Shown here in pieces: positions 56,701 through 64,000 of a DNA stretch of 64,000 nucleotides. Made by a program: the position numbers and the translations under genes. This DNA is from Craterostigma plantagineum. Taxonomy: Eukaryota > Streptophyta > Magnoliopsida > Lamiales > Linderniaceae. The stretch covers positions 18,707 to 82,706 of the forward strand of contig JAPQWV010001547.1 in assembly GCA_027422505.1 (NCBI GenBank). The letters run 5' to 3'. Positions within the stretch are counted from its first letter, which is position 1. Each line of letters starts with the position of its first letter. The notes under the pieces are model-generated. The model was not told the origin of the DNA and ran no database searches. It was given only the letters and a program-made list of their open reading frames with translations.

Positions 56701-59616
56701 TGCTTTTCGGCTTAAGGCATCGGCTACTACATTTGCCTTGCCTGGTTGGTAGTTGATTACGCAGTCGTAATCCTTAACTTACTCTAACCACCTCCTCTGC
56801 CTCATATTCAGCTCCTTTTGGGTAACACTAGAGGCTCTTGTGGTCGGTGTATATCTCGAACCGCTCTCCATAGAGTAATGCCTCCAGATCTTGAGAGCAA
56901 AGACCACTGCCGCCAACTCTAAGTCGTGCGTCGGATAATTCTTCTCGTACTCCTTCAGTTGACGAGAAGCGTATGCCACTACATTCCCGTTCTGCATTAG
57001 CACACATCCTAACCCGTTCTTCAACGCATCACTATACACGGTGAACCCTCCAGTTCCCGAAGGTATCGTGAGAACTGGGGCCGTCGTCAGCCGTTCCTTC
57101 AGCTCTTGGAAGCTTTGTTCACATTCTGCGGTCCATTGAAACTGCGTGTTCTTCCGGGTCAGCCTCGTCAGTGTTGATGCTATCTTCGAGAAATCCTTGA
57201 TGAACTTCCTGTAGTAACCCGCCAAACCGAGGAAACTCCGTACTTCCGTTACATTGGTCGGTTTGGGCCAATTGCTAATGGCTTCTATCTGTTGGGTCTA
57301 CAGAAATCCTTCTCCTGATACTATATGTCCCAAGAAGGCGACTTGGTCGAGCCAAAATTCGCACTTCTTGAACATGGCATACAGTTGCTTGTCCCGTAAG
57401 GTGCTCAGAACTATTCTCAGGTGTTCTTCGTGCTCCTCTTTCGTCCTTGAGTAGATTAGGATGTTGTCTATGAAGACGATGACAAACCTATCTAGATAGG
57501 TTTTGAACACCCGGTTCATTAAGTCCATAAAAGCTGCGGGCGCATTAGTTAGCCCGAATGGCATCACTAGGAACTCGTAATGGCCATAACGGGTACTAAA
57601 GGCCGTCTTCGGAACATCTTCCTTCTGGATCCTCAATTGATGATAGCCCGACCTTAAATCAATCTTGGAGAAAACCGTTGCACCTTGCAGTTGATGGAAC
57701 AGATCGTCTATCCTAGGGAGTGGGTACTTGTTCTTGATTGTCAACTTATTCAACTCCTGTAGTCTATGCATAACCGCATGGATCCATCCTTCTTCTTTAC
57801 GAATAGCACCGGCGCTCCCCAGGGGGAGAAATTCGGATGTATGAAATCGTTCCGCATGAGTTCGTCGAGTTGATCCTTTAACTCCTTCATTTCTGTCGGT
57901 GCTAGCCGATATGGGGTCTTGGATACTGGTGCCGCTCCAGGTACCAGATCTATAGCAAACTCTATTTCCCTGTCGGGTGGTAGTCCCGGAAACTCCTCGA
58001 GAAATACATCGGGAAAGTCCTTGACTATCGGCACTTCCTCGAATTTCAGGGAGGCGTTCTCTTCCGATTTGATAGCGAATACAAGATAGGCTTCGCACCC
58101 TGATCAGATCAGTCGTTGGGCTTTCAACGCTGATATCCTAGAGATCATGGTCCCTTTACTAGTCCCTCCAAACTTAAGGGGTTCATCCCCGTCCGTATTG
58201 AGCGTGACTATCTTGTGGTGGCAGTCTATGACAGCTTCGTACTTCGATAGCCAATCCATTCCAAGGATCACCTCAAAATCATTCATGAGAATAATTATGA
58301 GGTCTATGGGCAGTTCCTTATCCCCGATTACTATTGGCAATCCCTTAGAACGTGGTTAGTGGGTGGGATTCCCGTTTGGAACTGTTACCCTAAACTCGCA
58401 CTCAGCTCGGTGAGGCGTGACTCCTACCCTCGTGACGTACTTAGTAGATGCGAATGAATGAGTCGGCCCCGAGTCGACTAGGATGCAGGGGGGTTTGATA
58501 GACGAGGAGGGTACCTGTTACCACGGCCGGGTTGTTTTCCGCTTCTTCGGATGTCAGAGTATAGACCCGGGCCGGTACCTTGATGGTGCTGCTTGATTTC
58601 CAGCTTGGCTTCCGGATCCACCTTCCGGACATGCCCTCAGATAATGGCCCGTTTTGCCACATTTGAAGCAGACGGCGTTCTGGGAGTTGCAGACTCCCGT
58701 GTGCCTCCGTGCACACTTCGGGCATACGGGTAGGTCCAACTGGGGTCTACCCTGATTGGGTTGAACTGTGGGGTGGTCGTGGTCGAGGTCGATTCTGGAA
58801 TCCCTGCTTCCCTTCCTTGGCAATTAATTGCCGCTTCGGATTGCCCCCGCTCCCTTGCGGCCCTTGTACGAATTTGCGCTTTGCTTCTTGGGCGCGAGAA
58901 ATCCTGGCCTCTGCCTGCTCCGCCACAAGTGCTCTCAGCCACTTGTGCATACGTGGCCCCTTGTATTCCCGCCATACTTACATCCCGGTACGGCTCGGGC
59001 TTCAACCCTTCCATGAACCGCTCGATCTTGAGCGCGTCCGTGCTAACCATATGAGCAGCAAACCTTGAAAGTTGCTCGAACTTCCTGATGTACTCCGCCA
59101 CTGTCATTGCCCCTTGGCGGAGGTTGATGAACTCATTCATCCGCTGGGCTCTGGCAGGGGCGGTGTAGTACTTTCCTCTGAAAATCTCCTTAAACCGATC
59201 CCAGCTCATCGTTAGTGGGTTTTCGATGGCTGAGACGGTGTCCCAGTAATGTCCGGCGCCCCTCAGTAGGTAGGCGCACATGACCTTCTCCGCCTCAGGG
59301 GTGCGGCTGTGCTGGAACATGTTCTCCAGCGTCCTCAGCCAATCCTCGGCGGACGTGGAGTCTACAGCATCCTCGAACAGTGGAGGATTAAGCTTTCTGA
59401 ACCTCTCCCAGATCATCTCAATTCGTTCAGGGGGGGAGGTAGGTTGGCTGATTGCCCACCAGCATTTTGCTGCTGGATCAGCTGCTGAATCTGGGCCGAC
59501 TGTTGCCGGACCAGTTCCGTTAGTTGCAGGATGGTAGCATCCCGGCTATCAGGAGGGTTATTAGTATCCCTACCCTGATCAGATTCCCTGCTTCCTTCTC
59601 CCCTAAGTCTTACCAT
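56701..59616 (-). pseudogene. E2 gag-protease-RT-RNase H, heavily frameshifted (copy 2)
   Basis: Gag ATG at 59616. It carries the same defects as copy 1 (RT FIDN, TGA after AQRLI, the TAA in RRWLE, damaged RNase H) plus indels near 57290, 57757, 58340, 58490, 58580, 58760, 58935, 59263 and 59432. Unlike copy 1 it keeps the GGGG near 57080, so RT-RNase H reads through from MAGYYRKF to [10 protein letters not shown]. Knuckle CFKCGKTGHYLRAC near 58650. Confidence 0.86.
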
Positions 59617-59756
59617 TTTCCAAACCTATCCTGACCATTCCTAAGGCCAATAAATCAAGCCATTCAAGAAATTCACATAACATGGTACTTACAAGCAAGG
59701 CCGCTTCGCGCTTTTGAGTGTGTGTGTATGGACAGTCTGCAGGACCTGTGACCGAA

Positions 59757-59768
59757 GCTCTGATACCA
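59757..59768 (-). promoter_or_regulatory. E2 primer binding site (copy 2)
   Basis: Minus-strand TGGTATCAGAGC, three bases from the LTR at 59772. Confidence 0.92.
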
Positions 59769-59771
59769 CTC

Positions 59772-62727
59772 TGTCACGACCCGTCGTCCCGCCCTCGTAT
59801 TCCATTCTAATCCTAAGTATCTAATGTTATTATCGCGCAAAAGCGTAAAAATGCGAATAAAATTTTTCCTTTTAAAACTACGTGCGGAAGTCTTATACAC
59901 ATGTCAAAAGAATGTTCGCAAAATCGTTCTACAGTTCATCATAGTCATGTCTATACAGAAGACAAGTGTGGGTGTGTGTGCAGCCAAAAGCTTCCTATGC
60001 GCCCGGCCTTCACAGGTCGTCATCCATACACACACTCCCACCTCAAAAGCAGCCGGATAGCTTTAAAAGATTGGCCTCGCATAAAAGTCGGATCACGTAC
60101 CGTGATCGTCGGTACCTACAACACGTAACATAAACAATGAGCCACCGAGGCTCAGTAAGCAGAAATTATGCATGTATGCACGTGTCCTAACGAACGACAA
60201 TCCACGTCGTCGTTTTCTAACGCTCATACTCTTTCTCATACTCTTACTTCATACGGGCCCTCGGCATTCAGTCCCACTATGCGTCCTCAGAGATCTCAAG
60301 TGTGGAGGTTCACACACTAGAAGGTCACCTGAAGGAATCTTCCCTTACTCAGTGTGGCCTCCACGCGAGCGCTTCTCACTGGTAGCCAACACCGAAGCCA
60401 CTAACCACGAAGGTCACCCGAAGGAATCTTCCCTCCGGGTAGTGCTTTACACGCTAGAAGGTCACCCGAAGGAATCTTCCCTTACTCAGCGTGTGCCCCG
60501 GGCCGCATCCTCCAGGTTGCATCTCCCGCATACGGGGTATTTCCCCCAGCCTCTTATACAGGCCTTATAGCTTCATTCGCCTTACTGGCTGCATTGGGGA
60601 AGTCGTGACTCTTCATTCGAGTCGACACAGACGCCACTATCGGCGAGTATACATCGCACCACAGGCGATCTTACGCACGCTCATACCTCGCGTCTTATAC
60701 ACTACGCATGCGTGCAAATGCCCATGCTATGCTCATGTACATATTCTAATCATGCCATCATGCACATAATTTAATTGTATCATACGTACACATTTTATAG
60801 AAAATTTACGAGCACGTAATTCACATAATTGGACGCAGGCAAGTTACGTGTCGTAGTTGAATTTCTACTTACCTGTAGTCCAAGCTCAATTAGCGTATTG
60901 CCTCGTGAATCTCCTAACGTTCGACCTTTTTAAATAAAAAGGGTTAATTTGTTAGTATCCTGCTTTCTTAGCTAATTCATCGAAATAATTTAATTCTGTC
61001 TCATTACTTATTTGGACTTGTATAAATTTTCTAGACTCCAATTTAATTATTGCGTCTTACATTCCTAAGTCCTTACATTTCAAGAGCTAAAGTATGTTAG
61101 ATTTCGATGACTCCAATTCATATAGCTAGGCGAAAGTGATTAGGACTTGGCATCAATCGATCTTTAATTGGTTCAATTCCAATCAAGTTTCGATCCCTAA
61201 GAGATTTCTCACTTATCATCTAAATTCCTTACTCTATAAGCTCGGCGAAAGTCGCTTGATTCTACTAGGTTTCGCCCGATTAATTTCATCCAATTGAATT
61301 CCTAAATTGTATGAGTTTCGCCCGAAACTCGTATTCTAACCTCTTTCGATCGGAAGTCCTACTTACACTTACTTTCGATCGAAACTCGTTTAGATTGAAT
61401 CCTTTATTTCAATTGATAATCATAATATAATCGCTTCGCTCGAACAATGCGAGTTTCGCCGAGATTTCGTTTGGTCGAAACTCACTTGCTCTAAATTCTG
61501 ATTTTGATTTGAAATCATCAATTGTTAGTTTCGCCCGAAACCATGTGGGTTTCGCCGAGTTTTTCCTTCGATCGAGAGTTCCCTTTTGATCGATTTACGA
61601 GTTTCGTTCGTCGATTGCATGTGCATGGGCGAGTTTCGCCGCGTTTCTTCGTTGGCATGGCGTCACTACTTTTGCCCGAAACTATGCATGGTGAAAGGGT
61701 TAATTTGATCCGATTGCATGGGCTTGGGGTTGAGTTTCGCCGAGATCTATATCGGTCGAGACTCCCCTTTCATTAGTTAATTTCGATCGATTTATAGATT
61801 GGACATGAGTTTCGATCGATACTCATGTGTTAAAATGAGTTTCGGTCGAAACTCATATCTTATTGAGTTACTATTCAGAACTAATTTGAATCAAATTGAA
61901 TTCATGTTTCTCACGTCGCTCGAAACATAAAAATCAATTTCCTAATTTCGATCGAAACTCAACTGTTCATTTGGTCGAAACTGCTTCTTTCCAAATTTCC
62001 AGTCGACAGTTCTGCATTTCATCCCTTCTTGTTACCCAAATCGTGTGATTCCCTCTTACAGCAGAATATCTAAGTTCTAAGTTGTATATAAACCATCCTA
62101 GAACTGATTTACTGAAATCGGGACTTTAACGCTAGTTTATATCTCGCATTAAGGTTTCGGTGTTCTTCTTCAACTACTTTGCTTTTAATACCATTAATAC
62201 CTCAACTACACCTAAGATACGAATTAAAAGCTTGAGGAGGGTATTCACTTACAAATCTCGAAATCCTTAGCTAGTTGAGGTGCTCTTTGTTCGATTTTTG
62301 TTTCGGCTCCTTTTCCTTCTTGCTTTTCGCACTTTTTCTTAGGTGGTTTTGTGAGGTTTAATTATTAGTAGATATTTGTCTTGGCTTTTGAGGGTTAGGA
62401 CATGGGCTTTTCCAAATTTTAGGGAAATTGGTCCCTCCATGTGGGCCTTTCCACAATGGACCTAAATATTGATTTCTAGTCCAATATTAATTAAATCCTA
62501 GTCCAATCTATCATTTGCCATTTCCGAAAATTTGCCCTTCCAATTTAGGGTTCATAATGGTCCCAAAGTCCTTCGAACTTAATTGCACATAATTCGCGTA
62601 GCATTCACGAGCATAAAATTCATAACTATCGCGTACGCATATATCATATACGAAATTAACGTAAAATCACATAAGTCATACACGAAATTTATTAGCCGAC
62701 CTAATTTGCGGGGACCGGGGTCCTACA
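59772..62727 (-). mobile_element. E2 5' LTR (copy 2)
   Basis: 2956 bp, matching 35976-38939 with about a dozen single-base deletions in short homopolymers. Palindrome block at 61190-61985. Confidence 0.92.
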
Positions 62728-63165
62728 CACTTCGGACCATTCACCTCTGTATTTGGGAGAGGTGGGGCGATAAGGCCACATGGTGTGAGTTTTTGATTCG
62801 AAAACTTCTTATTAAGGTGGTGGACTTCTTGGGCCACGATCAGCGTATCTGGGGCATTCCCATGGTGGGTTTTCCTATGTTGTGTTGGTCCAGAGGCTGA
62901 AGTACTTAAGCCTATCTTCATGCAGATGCGGCGCAACAAAGGGGATCTTGCTGCTAATGTTGCGGAGCGCTACGCTTCTTCGGCCTTGCGCGGAATTGCA
63001 CCACGAGATATCCATTGAGAGGGTTTCCACGATCTCGAACGGCATTGTCGCTTTTTTGTATGCTAGGGCCGTTGAGATTAACACACAGTGCTGTCCCAAC
63101 GAGAAAAGCTTGCTGGCTCAAGGATGGCGATCAATGTTCCTCTTATTTCTTCAGGAGAGTTTTTT
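62728..63165 (+). pseudogene. LINE ORF2, endonuclease end and pre-RT linker (unit 3)
   Basis: Copy of 38940-39388 with TSDHSPLYLGEVG, the pre-RT linker and the [17 protein letters not shown] region in changing frames. It is broken at a T-run by insertion of the next LINE. Confidence 0.75.
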
Positions 63166-63895
63166 TTGGGAATTTTCACTAAAAGAAAGAAAACAGGAGT
63201 TCAGGTACAGCGTACATGATATCGCTCATGACGCAACAAGCGGTAGCATTCTACCGACCAGACAGCACAAACACTAGACCGAAAACGACCCAGACAACCA
63301 CAAGATCCCAACAAGATCCAAGCCCATAGACGAAAACGGAAGATACACAATCAAAACAAAAGGCAAACAGGGTGTCATCAACCACAACCAATCAACAGGC
63401 TTCTGGCACCCGATGTAGTGCCAGCAGGGTGAAAACGGTGGTGTGCAAGGCGAGGCGCAAGCGCACAGCAGACGATAATGTCGCAAGGACAATTATCGAG
63501 CGGTAAGTGAAAAGCAGCAACTGCAAACCGCAAAGTCTGGTCGGGAAGAAACAGCGTAAATGTCTGCAAACCGCAAAGTCTGGTCGGGAAGAAACAGCGT
63601 AAATGTCAACCCCTGTTTCTTTCTATCAAGCAGCAAGCATGCAACAAGCGGTAAAACCTCAATCTTCAATTCGAGCGCATGTTGAGACCACAAAACAGCC
63701 CGCGTGGTCCCACAACCAAGCCAGCCTGCAAAGAAGCCACACAACAACCAAGTACCCAGGAAGGAAATGTGCATCCAAAATGAAACACTGAAAAAAGGAA
63801 AGGTCAAAGTTACTCCCTCAATCGTCGTCTCATGACGTGTACTACCAAGCAATTCACCACGATCTTCGCAGCGCCAGGAGTTGAATGAGGTATTT
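63166..63895 (-). mobile_element. LINE 3' UTR and tail (element continues beyond the window)
   Basis: The T-run (63161-63168) marks the poly(A) end of a minus-strand LINE inserted in the ORF2 LINE. Shared 3' UTR blocks with 45190-45330: TTCACTAAA, CAGCGTACATGATA, ACCGACCAGACAGCACAA and TGTAGTGCCAGCAGGG. A 43-bp tandem duplication is at 63521-63606. No coding sequence in this part. Confidence 0.7.
63521..63606. repeat. 43-bp tandem duplication in LINE 3' UTR
   Basis: CTGCAAACCGCAAAGTCTGG begins at 63521 and 63564; the two units look identical. The related LINE tail at 45560-45600 has a single diverged version. Confidence 0.95.
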
Positions 63896-64000
63896 CTAGG
63901 GCAGCGTACCTAATCGGATGCAAATCGTCGCAATAATGTCCCCCACCAGATTTTCTTCAGTACGATGAGAGTTGTCCTCCACCGTCGGTTTCGTTCCTGC
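63896..64000 (-). pseudogene. Probable C-terminus of LINE ORF2 (partial)
   Basis: The minus strand reads 34 codons open to the window edge and ends ENLVGDIIATICIRLGTLP then a TAG at 63896-63898. Position directly upstream of a LINE 3' UTR, and the IR.RL-type ending seen in plant L1 ORF2 proteins, support this call. No zinc-finger or RT motif is visible in so short a piece. Confidence 0.4.

Larger units (their letters stand above)
52188..62727 (-). mobile_element. E2, complete Ty3/gypsy element (copy 2)
   Basis: 10,540 bp with LTRs 52188-55135 and 59772-62727 and target duplications CACTT at 52183-52187 and 62728-62732. Left LTRs of the two E2 copies share variants with each other, and right LTRs likewise, so the 24-kb duplication copied an already inserted E2. 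It has many extra single-base losses in gag and in the 5' LTR relative to copy 1. Confidence 0.95.
15226..63165. repeat. Tandem segmental duplication, unit 24,163 bp (15226-39388 and 39389-63165)
   Basis: Sequence from the E1 integrase at 15226 reappears from 39389 with offset 24163. The match continues through the E1 gag-pol, its LTR, the copia/LINE nest and the whole of E2, to the LINE RT start near 63165. The novel joint at 39381-39393 fuses the T-run and GGGAAT of a LINE tail to the E1 integrase. The parental partner sequences can be read at 63161-63180 and 15221-15240 and share only AAT at the breakpoint. Unit 2 has lost about 1.07 kb and gained about 0.7 kb at 45179-45900, so the offset becomes about 23,809 in the E2 region. 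Confidence 0.88.

Noticed and set aside
1..64000. A host gene interrupted by the nest, or a new functional system
   Set aside because: Every long frame traces to gag, pol, ORF1 or ORF2 of retroelements; I saw no exon-like or conserved non-TE sequence, and no gene combination that would act as a system.

Overview
The window is plant nuclear DNA, almost certainly eudicot heterochromatin or a gene-poor repeat region. Everything recognisable is a transposable element: long-LTR Ty3/gypsy chromovirus-type elements (Tekay/Del-like by inference from gag, RT and the chromodomain-like tail), pieces of a Ty1/copia element, and several L1-type LINEs with a DUF4283 ORF1. All Ty3 coding regions are on the minus strand and use a primer binding site matching initiator tRNA-Met. 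I found no host gene, tRNA, rRNA, CRISPR array or prokaryotic feature. I did not find an undescribed functional system; the interest lies in the architecture.

Layout. Two overlapping tandem duplications give three copies of one TE nest. The first has a unit of about 20.58 kb: its end at 8952 abuts the start of the next copy at 8953, which runs to about 29535. The second has a unit of 24,163 bp: 15226-39388 is followed directly by 39389-63165, and the junction shows a 3-bp microhomology (AAT). The three copies of the shared nest begin at about 1, 20590 and 44753.

The nest, left to right: (i) element E1, a Ty3 element with gag-pol on the minus strand. Its 3' LTR lies at 10538-11834, it is interrupted by a second family's 5' LTR (LTR-B, 12252-14865), and its 5' LTR starts at 19192. 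(ii) About 105-118 bp of E1 LTR terminus in inverted orientation. (iii) A small copia-like gag fragment, then another Ty3-type LTR (LTR-C). (iv) A copia gag-protease-integrase remnant on the minus strand, split by a 2.44-kb LINE that carries only ORF1 and is flanked by a 15-bp target duplication. (v) A plus-strand LINE ORF2 remnant (endonuclease plus linker). It is itself split, just before its SDH motif, by (vi) element E2, a 10.5-kb Ty3 element with 2.95-kb LTRs and the 5-bp target duplication CACTT.

E2 is complete at 28379-38939 and 52188-62727. It survives only as a truncated LTR at 7795-8952. The third unit differs by a LINE 3'-end insertion at 45179-45885 that replaced about 1.07 kb. 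The window ends inside another minus-strand LINE (63166-64000).

How the parts work together. None of the elements looks autonomous. E1 has shared frameshifts and a seven-residue loss in RT. E2 has stops, frameshifts and a FIDD-to-FIDN change in the RT catalytic motif, although its integrase frame (509 codons) is open in both copies. Relative order read from nesting: copia, then the ORF1-only LINE and the ORF2 LINE, then E2 into the ORF2 LINE, then the duplications, then the unit-3 LINE insertion. Many differences between copies are single-base homopolymer indels, so assembly or consensus error must be excluded before reading them as biology.
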